Below are positions 6,991 through 14,856 of a stretch of 64,000 nt of DNA, one piece after another. The translations under genes were made by a program, and so were the position numbers. Numbering within the stretch: the first letter of the stretch is position 1; the number at the start of each line of letters is the position of its first letter. The notes beneath the pieces are model-generated. The model searched no databases, was not told the DNA's origin, and saw nothing but the letters and a program-made list of their open reading frames with translations. The stretch is from a virus, in the IMG/VR virus record IMGVR_UViG_3300020221_000005, positions 39,352-103,351 of that record, one strand, 5' to 3'.

Positions 6991-8750
6991 GTTATACTGT
7001 AAATAATAACGTAGTTAATACGGCAAACGAAGATTATAACTTATTGTATACTCGTAGAGATGCTAAAAATCTTGTTGAAAATGTTTTTAGTTATCAGTTT
7101 GAACCGGGTTTGGTATTAGATGTTCTTTTAAACGATTCTCATCCCAAGTTTAAAAATGAAAAAATGGGAAAAATGAACGATCCACAAGATCGTCCTATTA
7201 ATTATAATGGAGAAGAAGCAAAAACTACAGATAACTCTTATTTTGTTATTGGCAGCGTTTTAGTAAGATTGTGTTATTCTCAACAAAAAAAAGATCAATC
7301 TGAATTAATTTGGGCCTGTCCGTTAGACAATTCATTTTCTACATTTCCACTTCTAAATGAAATAGTACACGTCGTAAAAATATTTGACACTTATTATTAT
7401 ACTAATAAAGTAAATACTAGAAATTTTTCTAATACATCTGCGGATTTTAGATATGAACAAACTTACGGAAAAAGATCTAGAAATACGTCTTACGAAGAAG
7501 TGACGTTAACCGGACCAGAATCAAAGCTAGATTCTACTAAAAATTCTAATCAGAACAGTTTTAACGGAATTTTAGGTAATTATTTTTGGTTTAATTCAAG
7601 AATAAGAAATTTAAGAAGATTCGAGGGTGACAGTGTATTTGAAAGTAGATTTGGACAAAGCATCAGGATGGGATCTTATGATGATAACAGAAGCAATGAC
7701 AAGGGAAACTATACTGATTACAAAAGTGGTAAAGATACACATGGTGGCGGAAATCCGATGATATTAATCCGAAATCGTCAACGTCCATTAACGCAAGATA
7801 AAAAACAGACGTTGCATCCACTTTTAAATACCATATCGGATATTTCTTCTTCATTAAATGAAAAAAATGTGGGCGGATACATGATTGAAGATATTAATAA
7901 CGATGGTTCATCAATTCATATAACTAGCGGACTTACTGTTTCAAAGTTTAGAACCACTTGTTATAAAAAATATTTTTCAACAGATAAACAAGAAGAACAG
8001 TTAAAGTTTATTCCGTCGGAAGCTACAAAATTTAAAACTCCGGTCTTTAATAAAGATCAAATTGTGATTCATAGTGATAGATTAATTTTTGCTTCTAGGT
8101 TTAACGAAACCATGCATTTTTCAAAGAAAAGATATATGATAACCACGGATAGTGAATACACCGTGGACGCGCACGATCAAATTGTATTGACTACAAATCA
8201 AAAAACTGTGATAAATTCGCCCGCGATTTATTTAGGCGAATATAATAATACCAATGAACCAGCGTTATTAGGTCAAACAACGGTGGATTGGTTATATGAT
8301 TTATGTTGTTGGTTAGAAGAACACGTTCATCACTATGAACATTCGCATTCTCATTCTGGTGAAGCGTCTCCATCAGACACTCAAGTTCCTGTTCAATTAA
8401 CAGAACTCCGTGCGTTGCGTGATCGATTACATACCTGTTTAAGCCGAAGAGTATTTTTAACAGGAGGTGGATATGCGACAGGAGCAAATGGAAAGTCTAT
8501 AACCGATGGAGTAAATCCTGTTTCAATAGAAAATATTGACAGTGAGATCGGGGTTTCAGGAATTCCTGGCGGTTGGACAGGTCGTAGCAGAAGATTAGAT
8601 GCTGTATTTGATGACGAAACTGTGAGTGCAGCAGAATCTCAAATAGAGTCTTCTATGAACGATATATTAGAGGAATTTGGAGAGACATTATCTCCTGCCG
8701 AATTGACCGTTTTATTGTCTGACGTAATAGATCAATCTTTAGCAGAATAA
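6987..8750 (+). CDS. Baseplate hub/spike-like protein with OB-fold type motif (587 aa)
   Basis: Residues about 212-230 read FEGDSVFESRFGQSIRMGS, a segment typical of the OB-fold part of T4 gp5-like hub/spike proteins of marine myophages. Around residues 446-458 a His cluster (HVHHYEHSHSHSG) resembles the metal-binding His-x-His tips of phage spikes. The Pro-rich repeat protein and gp25 follow directly, as expected for a central baseplate gene cluster. A lysozyme domain, present in T4 gp5, was not seen. The call as hub/spike component is an inference from these motifs and position. Confidence 0.6.
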   Translation: MSYTVNNNVVNTANEDYNLLYTRRDAKNLVENVFSYQFEPGLVLDVLLNDSHPKFKNEKMGKMNDPQDRPINYNGEEAKTTDNSYFVIGSVLVRLCYSQQKKDQSELIWACPLDNSFSTFPLLNEIVHVVKIFDTYYYTNKVNTRNFSNTSADFRYEQTYGKRSRNTSYEEVTLTGPESKLDSTKNSNQNSFNGILGNYFWFNSRIRNLRRFEGDSVFESRFGQSIRMGSYDDNRSNDKGNYTDYKSGKDTHGGGNPMILIRNRQRPLTQDKKQTLHPLLNTISDISSSLNEKNVGGYMIEDINNDGSSIHITSGLTVSKFRTTCYKKYFSTDKQEEQLKFIPSEATKFKTPVFNKDQIVIHSDRLIFASRFNETMHFSKKRYMITTDSEYTVDAHDQIVLTTNQKTVINSPAIYLGEYNNTNEPALLGQTTVDWLYDLCCWLEEHVHHYEHSHSHSGEASPSDTQVPVQLTELRALRDRLHTCLSRRVFLTGGGYATGANGKSITDGVNPVSIENIDSEIGVSGIPGGWTGRSRRLDAVFDDETVSAAESQIESSMNDILEEFGETLSPAELTVLLSDVIDQSLAE

Positions 8751-8755
8751 AAAAT

Positions 8756-9577
8756 ATGCCTACATATACAAATTTACCATCAACGCCAAGTTTACCATCG
8801 ATACCAAGTTTACCATCGATACCAAGTTTACCATCGATACCAAGTTTACCATCGATACCAAGTTTACCATCGATACCAAGTTTACCATCGATACCAAGTT
8901 TGCCATCGATACCAAGTTTACCATCGATACCAAGTTTACCATCGATACCAAGTTTGCCATCGATACCCGAATTTAAGGTTCCTAACATATCAGGCAATCT
9001 CAAATCTATAGCAGATAAAATTGATATTTCTAAAATAAAAATACCCAACGTATCTAAACTTTTAAATTCATTACCTAGTGTTTCTATAAAATCTCCAATT
9101 CCACGATTGCCATCTTTTACGTTGCCAAAATTATCGGCAAAGTTACCAGTTTTGAAATTATCTATACCCAAACTACCTTCAATACCAAATTTACCATCGA
9201 TACCAAGTTTACCATCGATACCAGGTTTACCATCGATACCAGGTTTACCATCGATACCAAGTTTACCGCCGATACCAAGTTTACCGCCGATACCAAGTTT
9301 ACCGCCGATACCAAAAGTCAACTTGCCAAACTTTAATAAAATGAAAAATACGATAGCTTCAAATTTAAAATCTAAAATTCCTAAAATGATTAACAATTTT
9401 AAATTAAACTCTAGCTTGCCTTCGCTTCCGAGCTTGCCTTCGCTTCCGAGCTTGCCTTCGGTTCCGAGTTTGCCTTCGGTTCCGAGTTTGCCTTCGGTTC
9501 CGAGTTTGCCTTCGGTTCCGAGTTTGCCTTCGGTTCCGAGTTTGCCTTCGGTTCCGAACATCTCTAGAATTGTTTAA
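8756..9577 (+). CDS. Pro-rich repeat protein, SLPSIP repeats (273 aa)
   Basis: Three repeat blocks make up most of the protein: SLPSIP (residues 12-71), a second block of SLPSIP, GLPSIP and SLPPIP (about 140-185), and SLPSLP/SLPSVP (about 220-270). They are separated by two non-repeat linkers rich in Lys, Ile and Asn (about 72-138 and 186-218). Strict six-residue spacing with Pro at two positions suggests an extended, rigid shaft. The coding strand is supported by its fit between the spike/hub and gp25 clusters, its ATG 5 nt after the previous stop, and the non-repeat linkers, which read as normal protein. No family is recognised. A role as a baseplate rod or tape-like element is possible. 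Confidence 0.6.
   Translation: MPTYTNLPSTPSLPSIPSLPSIPSLPSIPSLPSIPSLPSIPSLPSIPSLPSIPSLPSIPSLPSIPSLPSIPEFKVPNISGNLKSIADKIDISKIKIPNVSKLLNSLPSVSIKSPIPRLPSFTLPKLSAKLPVLKLSIPKLPSIPNLPSIPSLPSIPGLPSIPGLPSIPSLPPIPSLPPIPSLPPIPKVNLPNFNKMKNTIASNLKSKIPKMINNFKLNSSLPSLPSLPSLPSLPSVPSLPSVPSLPSVPSLPSVPSLPSVPSLPSVPNISRIV
8789..8968 (+). repeat. 18-bp tandem repeat, 10 units
   Basis: Ten near-identical units of agtttaccatcgatacca encode SLPSIP. Differences are nearly all synonymous single bases (tta/ttg). A second block with the same and related units lies at about 9160-9312, and a third with ttgccttcggttccgag-type units at about 9412-9558. The arrays should be prone to copy-number change. Confidence 0.95.
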
Positions 9578-9598
9578 TAGTTTATTTAAATAAGTTTA

Positions 9599-9606
9599 TA
9601 TTTATA
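9599..9606 (+). promoter_or_regulatory. Late-promoter-like motif TATTTATA
   Basis: An exact TATTTATA copy in the 33-nt gap after the repeat gene, 4 nt before the ATG at 9611. There is no ribosome binding site between motif and start. Confidence 0.5.
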
Positions 9607-9610
9607 ATAT

Positions 9611-10018
9611 ATGAATACTGAGACATTTAAGAAAATGATAAAAGAAACTGTAAATGAGGAATTAAAAGTTGTATTGCCGCAAATACTAAATGAGTTCTTT
9701 TCAAGAAACCTATCTTTACCTAAAAATAACGAGGGAAGTCTTAAAAAGATATTAGATGCTTCAAAAGGTGTAAAAGAAACAAAGACAAATTTAGAAAAAA
9801 AGACGTATATCAAAAATAATTCGGTGTTGAATGATATTTTGAATGAAACGGTTGTCAAAATTCCTAACGATAATGAAATATCTCCCATAACAAATTCCAC
9901 GCCGTCAGTCTTAAATAATACTGAAAACTTGCCTGATACGTTGTCTTCTGTTTTTACAAAAAATTACTCTTCTTTGTTAAAAGCTGTAGATGAGAAAGTC
10001 AAAGAAAAAAGATTATAA
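9611..10018 (+). CDS. Unknown protein before gp25 (135 aa)
   Basis: The first 25 residues (METFKKMIKETVNEELKV-like) form an amphipathic helix, a style shared with several small virion proteins in this window; the rest is polar, Asn/Thr-rich and low in complexity. It ends exactly at the base before the gp25 start, so the two are translationally linked. No family was recognised; a tail or baseplate role is only suggested by position. Confidence 0.6.
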   Translation: MNTETFKKMIKETVNEELKVVLPQILNEFFSRNLSLPKNNEGSLKKILDASKGVKETKTNLEKKTYIKNNSVLNDILNETVVKIPNDNEISPITNSTPSVLNNTENLPDTLSSVFTKNYSSLLKAVDEKVKEKRL

Positions 10019-10432
10019 ATGACTATAACTTCCTCATATTCTCCTATCGGATTAGAAGTGCCTTTTACAAGAGGTAATAATGGTTATTTTCAACAAACGT
10101 TCGATACTAACAGTCAAGTAAAACAAAATCTTTTAAATTTTTTAAAAACTAAAAAAGGAGAAAGACGAATGTTTCCTCAATTCGGCACTAAATTATATGA
10201 TGTAGCATTTGAACAAATTGATGAAACTACAATCGAAATAACAAAAAATATAATAAATGAAGAAATAAAATATTGGGTACCAGAGGTCACGATAGAGAAA
10301 ATTATAATTTCTGACAAATCTGATAGGGAAAATACTGACGGATATAAAATATACATTTCTTTAGATTTTATTATAAATAAAACTAATGAATCGGATAATT
10401 TAGTGTTGGAATTACAATCTAATAGAATTTAA
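10019..10432 (+). CDS. Baseplate wedge protein, T4 gp25-like (137 aa)
   Basis: Length and layout match the gp25/W family: an N-terminal segment leading to VKQNLLNFLKTKKGERRMFPQFGTKLYDVAFEQ, which contains the conserved K-G-E-R-x-x-x-P-x-F-G-T/S-x-L motif (residues about 43-58), followed by a C-terminal helix-strand part (IINEEIKYWVPEVTIEKI). In T4-like phages gp25 nucleates the sheath at the wedge and binds gp6. The gp6 homologue follows after 2 nt, as expected. Confidence 0.9.
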   Translation: MTITSSYSPIGLEVPFTRGNNGYFQQTFDTNSQVKQNLLNFLKTKKGERRMFPQFGTKLYDVAFEQIDETTIEITKNIINEEIKYWVPEVTIEKIIISDKSDRENTDGYKIYISLDFIINKTNESDNLVLELQSNRI

Positions 10433-10434
10433 TT

Positions 10435-12399
10435 ATGGCAACTATATTAGATAAAAATTTTAAACCTCAGGCAAGAGAAGTAAAATATCTCGGTCGAGAT
10501 TTTAATCAAATTAAACAAAATTTAATAAATTTTGCAAAACAATATTATCCTAAATCGTATAAAGATTTTAGTGAAGCTTCTCCTGGAATGATGTTTATAG
10601 ACATGGCATCATATGTCGGAGACGTTCTTTCTTTTTATATTGATTATCAGTTCAAAGAAGGACTTATAGAATTTTCAGAAGAACGAAAGAATGTAATAAA
10701 TTTGGCAAAATATTTAGGATATACTACAAAACCATCTAAACCATCAATTACTACTTTAGATTTATACATGATCGCTCCAGCCAAAAGAAATTTGGACGGA
10801 AAGTTTTCGCCCGACGAAAGATACATGGTAAGTATTTCGGAGGGAATGGAGGTTGTTTCTTCGACAGGAGTTTCATTTTTAACAACCGACGAGGTGAATT
10901 TTTCTTTAAAAAGTGAACTTTTTCCTAGAACCGATGAAGTATTTTCTAGAAATGATGTCGGTGAGCCTGAATTTTATTTATTAAAAAAGTCTGTTCAAGC
11001 TTATAGTGGTAAAAAAATAACTAAATCTGTTATAGTGGGATCTGACGAACCAAATTTAAGAATTGAATTCACTGAGAATAATATTATTAAAATTTTAAAT
11101 GTAAAAGATGCGGATAATAATACGTGGTATCAAGTAGATTATCTGGCTCAGGATTTAATTTCGTTATCGGTTGAAAATAACCAATACGATTTTGAAAAAT
11201 TTTCAAAGTTTAAATCTACCGTTCCTAATATTATAAGATTCTTACGGACCAATAGAAGATTTACAGTGAATGTAGATGAAAACAATAAAACGTTTTTACA
11301 ATTTGGTCCATCTACAGATAGTATAGAAGAAGAACTTTTGGTGCCAAATTCCGACAACATAGGAGTTGGTTTTTCAAATATAAGTAAATATAATTTGACA
11401 CTAGACCCTACTTCTTTTTTGAAGTCTAATGCATACGGATTGTCGCCGTTTAACACTACGTTAGAAATAACATATGTTGTTGGGGGTGGAATAGAATCTA
11501 ATGTAAACGTCGGCGATATTACAAAAGTAAGTAAAATAGAATTTATAGATTTACATGAATATTTACCGACCGAAGCGGCATTAATAGGCACTATAAAAAA
11601 TAGTTTAAAAGTTGAAAATTCAATTTCTGCTATAGGAGGTTCTGGACCCGAAACTATAGAAGAAATAAAAAATAATGCCATTTTTAATTTTGCTGCACAA
11701 GATAGAATAGTTACTAAAGAAGACTATATTGCTAGAGTTTTTAGTATGTCGCCTGAGTATGGAAAAATTGCTAAAGCATATGTTACAACGGAAAACGATT
11801 TATATACTAATAATACATCTTTTATTACAGGATTAATAGACAAAAATAATAACATAATTGTCGACGAAAAAAATAAAGATTTTAGAAAAATTAATTTAGA
11901 TGGTGTTAATCCGAATGCTATAAATTTATATGTATTAACATATAATGAAAATAAAAACTTAGAAGTAGCAAATGAAGCACTGACATACAATCTTAGAAAT
12001 TATCTATCTAGATATAGAATGTTATCTGATAGAATTAATATTATCGACGCGTTTATTATTAATATAGGAGTAAATTTTACATTGTTAACATATTCTAATT
12101 ATAATAAAAAAGAAGTATTAAATAACTGTATCGATGCAATAAAGAATTTTTTTAATATTGATTTGTGGCAAATTTCTCAACCAATAAATATAAATCAGTT
12201 GGAGTTGGAAATTGCAAAAATAGAAGGAGTTCAATCTGTGGCAGATATAGAGATTGTTAATATAATCGATTCCGGCTATTCAATTTGTGAATACGATTTG
12301 AAATCCGCCACTAAAAATAAAATAATATATCCTCCTATTGATCCTGCTATTTTTGAGATTAAAAATCCAGACATAGATATCAAGGGAAGGACATTATAA
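10435..12399 (+). CDS. Baseplate wedge protein, T4 gp6-like (654 aa)
   Basis: The N terminus (KYLGRDFNQIKQNLINFAKQYYP...DFSEASPGMMFIDMASYVGDVLSFYIDYQFKEG) is the signature opening of gp6/J-type wedge proteins: a helical region ending in the M-x-x-x-x-A-Y-x-G-D-x-L-x-x-Y motif. The C-terminal half has the conserved AQDRIVTKEDYIARVFSM and INQLELEIAKIEGVQSVADIEI segments. The length matches T4 gp6 (660 residues). gp6 dimers form the inner ring of the baseplate and clamp gp25, encoded just upstream. Confidence 0.9.
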   Translation: MATILDKNFKPQAREVKYLGRDFNQIKQNLINFAKQYYPKSYKDFSEASPGMMFIDMASYVGDVLSFYIDYQFKEGLIEFSEERKNVINLAKYLGYTTKPSKPSITTLDLYMIAPAKRNLDGKFSPDERYMVSISEGMEVVSSTGVSFLTTDEVNFSLKSELFPRTDEVFSRNDVGEPEFYLLKKSVQAYSGKKITKSVIVGSDEPNLRIEFTENNIIKILNVKDADNNTWYQVDYLAQDLISLSVENNQYDFEKFSKFKSTVPNIIRFLRTNRRFTVNVDENNKTFLQFGPSTDSIEEELLVPNSDNIGVGFSNISKYNLTLDPTSFLKSNAYGLSPFNTTLEITYVVGGGIESNVNVGDITKVSKIEFIDLHEYLPTEAALIGTIKNSLKVENSISAIGGSGPETIEEIKNNAIFNFAAQDRIVTKEDYIARVFSMSPEYGKIAKAYVTTENDLYTNNTSFITGLIDKNNNIIVDEKNKDFRKINLDGVNPNAINLYVLTYNENKNLEVANEALTYNLRNYLSRYRMLSDRINIIDAFIINIGVNFTLLTYSNYNKKEVLNNCIDAIKNFFNIDLWQISQPININQLELEIAKIEGVQSVADIEIVNIIDSGYSICEYDLKSATKNKIIYPPIDPAIFEIKNPDIDIKGRTL

Positions 12400-12686
12400 T
12401 GCATAAATTTATACATTGTTCTTCAGACTTTTTTATTTGGAATGATGGGGATTATATCTTGAAAAATTTTGGTCGAGACGAGATTTTAGAAGTTGAATCT
12501 GTTCATAGACCTATTAGAACATTTGTATATACCTCTTCAGCACAAATATCTTCTACGCGAGAACGAATAGGACTTTCTGTTTTAAATTTTTATGGATACA
12601 TTAACGGATGTATTACAGGATCCGGATTTGTTTCTGGAAGTGTATCTGGCAGTGGGATGTATATAGAGGATGTTCATACGTGTTAA
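12399..12686 (+). CDS. Small structural-type protein, first of a tandem paralogous pair (95 aa)
   Basis: The start overlaps the gp6 stop by one base (TAATG). The N-terminal half (MHKFIHCSSDFFIWND...KNFGRDEILEVESV) aligns with the next gene product (MHHFIFCKKDTLILND...KNFSLDKFLEIGAV), giving a shared M-H-x-F-I-x-C-x-x-D-x-x-I-x-N-D pattern. The C-terminal part is Gly/Ser-rich (ITGSGFVSGSVSGSG), as in the start of the protein at 13104. It is probably a minor baseplate or fibre-attachment component; the function is not known. Confidence 0.6.
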   Translation: MHKFIHCSSDFFIWNDGDYILKNFGRDEILEVESVHRPIRTFVYTSSAQISSTRERIGLSVLNFYGYINGCITGSGFVSGSVSGSGMYIEDVHTC

Positions 12687-12690
12687 ATAT

Positions 12691-13074
12691 ATGCACCATT
12701 TTATTTTTTGTAAAAAAGACACGCTTATATTAAACGATGAAGTTTTGTTTGATAAAAACTTTTCATTGGATAAATTTTTGGAAATTGGAGCGGTAAGCAA
12801 ATTGGATTTTAATTATGAAAAGTCTAATTTACAATCAATTTTTTCAAATAAATTAATTTCAGAAAATTTAATCAATTTTACTGGAAATTTTACAGGAAGT
12901 ATTCACTGTGCGTCTGGTTCCGTAAGTGGTATAATAAATTGTGTATCTATCAATCAACCCGGCGGAATTTGTGAGCCGGTTAATTCGGTTGACGATAATG
13001 GAAATATTATTGTCGATGAAAATGGTAATATAATTATACTTACTGGTCCTGAGGACTTCTATTATTTTCAATAA
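12691..13074 (+). CDS. Small structural-type protein, second of the tandem pair (127 aa)
   Basis: The start is placed at ATG 12691, where the similarity to the upstream protein begins; an ATG at 12670 in the same frame would overlap the upstream gene by 17 nt and add seven residues without similarity. The conserved M-H-x-F-I-x-C half is followed by TGNFTGSIHCASGSVSG and then a repeated VDDNGNIIVDENGNIIIL segment of extended strands. It appears to be a duplicated and diverged copy of the upstream gene. Confidence 0.6.
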   Translation: MHHFIFCKKDTLILNDEVLFDKNFSLDKFLEIGAVSKLDFNYEKSNLQSIFSNKLISENLINFTGNFTGSIHCASGSVSGIINCVSINQPGGICEPVNSVDDNGNIIVDENGNIIILTGPEDFYYFQ

Positions 13075-13103
13075 AATATAGATTAAATTTTATACTTATA
13101 AAT

Positions 13104-14345
13104 ATGGCATTAACTTTTACAGTAGATAGTTTTACAGGCGTGACAGGAAGTGCGTGTGTTTCAGGAACTTTATCAGGTTCTTTTACAGGTTCTGCGTGTG
13201 GATACACTGGAAGTTTAGTAAATTTTTCAGGAATTCTTACAGGATATATTTCAGGAACTTATTATGAAGTTGTAAACAGATATTTGACAAGTTTTAAATC
13301 TTTTTTAAAAAGGTCTATTTTAAAATTTGATTTAAGTTCTATAAGTGCTTCTATTTCTTCAGGATATATATCTAACCCTCGATTTATTTTAAATTTAAAA
13401 ACTATTGAATCTACGGAGGTTCCGTTGGATTATAAAATCTATGCGTTCCCTATAAGTCAAAGTTGGGATATGGGAATAGGCACTTTTGCGGCAGGCGGTG
13501 GAAATTCAGGAGTCAATTGGAAATATAGAAAATATCCGGACACTTCAAGTGTTTGGTATTCAAATATTGATATGGAGTCGGATATTTCGGGAATAGATTA
13601 TTTAAACTCCGCTTCTACCGCACCATTTACTAAAGGTGGTGGAACATGGTATTATTCTGCGCCCACCGACATAGTTAATAATTCACAAAGTTTTTGTGCA
13701 AATATTTCTGGAGCTAGTTATATTTGTACACAGTCATTTGAATATTCAAAATCTGATATTCAATTGGATATAACAAAAATATGTCAAGCGTGGATATGTG
13801 GATGTATACCTAATGAGGGACTTATAATTTTAACTTCGGATGAGCTAAACCCCAAAGCAACTAGCAATTTAAAGTTTTTTAGCAGAGAAAGTAATACGAT
13901 ATACTCTCCATACATAGACGTCCAATGGTCGGATTTTACTTTTGACACAGGTAGTTTATCTCCTATCACATCTAGCTTGGGAATTTCGGTTTCAATAAAA
14001 GGATTAAGAAAAGAATATAAAGGCGGATCAAAAGTGAAATTTACCGTTTTTGCACGTGAACAAAATCCAAAAAAACAATTTACTTCTTTTCAAACTTCAT
14101 ATTTAACACCAAAATATTTACCGACATCTAGCTTCTATTCTATAAAAGATAATGAAAGCGAAGAATCAATTATTGATTTTGATACTTATACTAAGTTAAG
14201 TTGCGACGAAAATGGAAATTATTTTTACTTAGATACCACGGGACTTCCGCAAGAAAGATATTACAGAATATTAATAAAAACTGAACTTTCTGACGGATCG
14301 ATTCAGATATTCGATAACGGAGACATTTTTAAAATTGTGAGATGA
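13104..14345 (+). CDS. DNRLRE-like structural protein of the baseplate block (413 aa)
   Basis: After a Gly/Ser/Thr/Cys-rich N-terminal stretch (VTGSACVSGTLSGSFTGSACG), residues about 60-260 follow a DNRLRE-like pattern: FKSFLKRSILKFDLSSISAS, RFILNLKTI, YKIYAFPISQSWDMGIGTF, and LDITKICQAWICG...EGLIILTSDE. This domain class forms beta-sandwich modules in surface and adhesive proteins. The C-terminal part is another beta-rich domain ending in ELSDGSIQIFDNGD. It is preceded by an overlapping TATAAATA at its own start (13097-13104). Position after gp6 suggests a wedge-associated or tail fibre-network protein. Domain identity is moderate and role is inferred. Confidence 0.5.
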   Translation: MALTFTVDSFTGVTGSACVSGTLSGSFTGSACGYTGSLVNFSGILTGYISGTYYEVVNRYLTSFKSFLKRSILKFDLSSISASISSGYISNPRFILNLKTIESTEVPLDYKIYAFPISQSWDMGIGTFAAGGGNSGVNWKYRKYPDTSSVWYSNIDMESDISGIDYLNSASTAPFTKGGGTWYYSAPTDIVNNSQSFCANISGASYICTQSFEYSKSDIQLDITKICQAWICGCIPNEGLIILTSDELNPKATSNLKFFSRESNTIYSPYIDVQWSDFTFDTGSLSPITSSLGISVSIKGLRKEYKGGSKVKFTVFAREQNPKKQFTSFQTSYLTPKYLPTSSFYSIKDNESEESIIDFDTYTKLSCDENGNYFYLDTTGLPQERYYRILIKTELSDGSIQIFDNGDIFKIVR

Positions 14346-14346
14346 T

Positions 14347-14820
14347 ATGGCCGATATAAATAAATTTGGAAACGATATTCAAACGTTTAGAAACGGATTA
14401 TTGAATTATACGCATAGTTTTAATTCTGTGGATAATTTATTTTTTAAATCTAACTCCTCAAAATTAAACCAACAGTTTCTGAAAGTGGACATAAAAAATT
14501 TAGAATATGATAACAAAAAAATATTGAAATTTTTTCCTATAGAATTTGAAGAATTTGTCACACGTGAACAAACAGATTCATCGAACACTACTTTAGCTGC
14601 CCAAAATGAAAAAATTACTGATTTGGAAAATCAGGTTGTGGACTTACAAACCCAATTAGAAGTTGCAAATCAATCGACGGCGGAAAAAGATGCAAAAAAC
14701 GCAGAAAAACTAGCTATAAAAGATGTTATAATTGAATTAAGAATTTTAAACGGCGAAGGTAAAAGTGCAACGGATTTTAGCGAAGATTTTCCGTATGTTT
14801 CTTTAGAAACTCCAGAATAA
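14347..14820 (+). CDS. Coiled-coil protein of the tail block (157 aa)
   Basis: Residues about 80-125 (NEKITDLENQVVDLQTQLEVANQSTAEKDAKNAEKL) form a clear heptad coiled coil. The N-terminal half (FGNDIQTFRNGLLNYTHSFNS) is polar and aromatic. It starts one base after the upstream stop. No family was recognised; a structural role linking neighbouring baseplate proteins is plausible from position only. Confidence 0.6.
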   Translation: MADINKFGNDIQTFRNGLLNYTHSFNSVDNLFFKSNSSKLNQQFLKVDIKNLEYDNKKILKFFPIEFEEFVTREQTDSSNTTLAAQNEKITDLENQVVDLQTQLEVANQSTAEKDAKNAEKLAIKDVIIELRILNGEGKSATDFSEDFPYVSLETPE

Positions 14821-14856
14821 TACCAAAAATATTAAATATATTTAATAGTTATTAAT

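Noticed and set aside
8653-9561. Long minus-strand open frame over the SLPSIP gene
   Set aside because: It is antisense of a simple repeat (GTEGKL and GIDGKL units), has no own start context, and the plus-strand frame fits the operon and has normal linkers.
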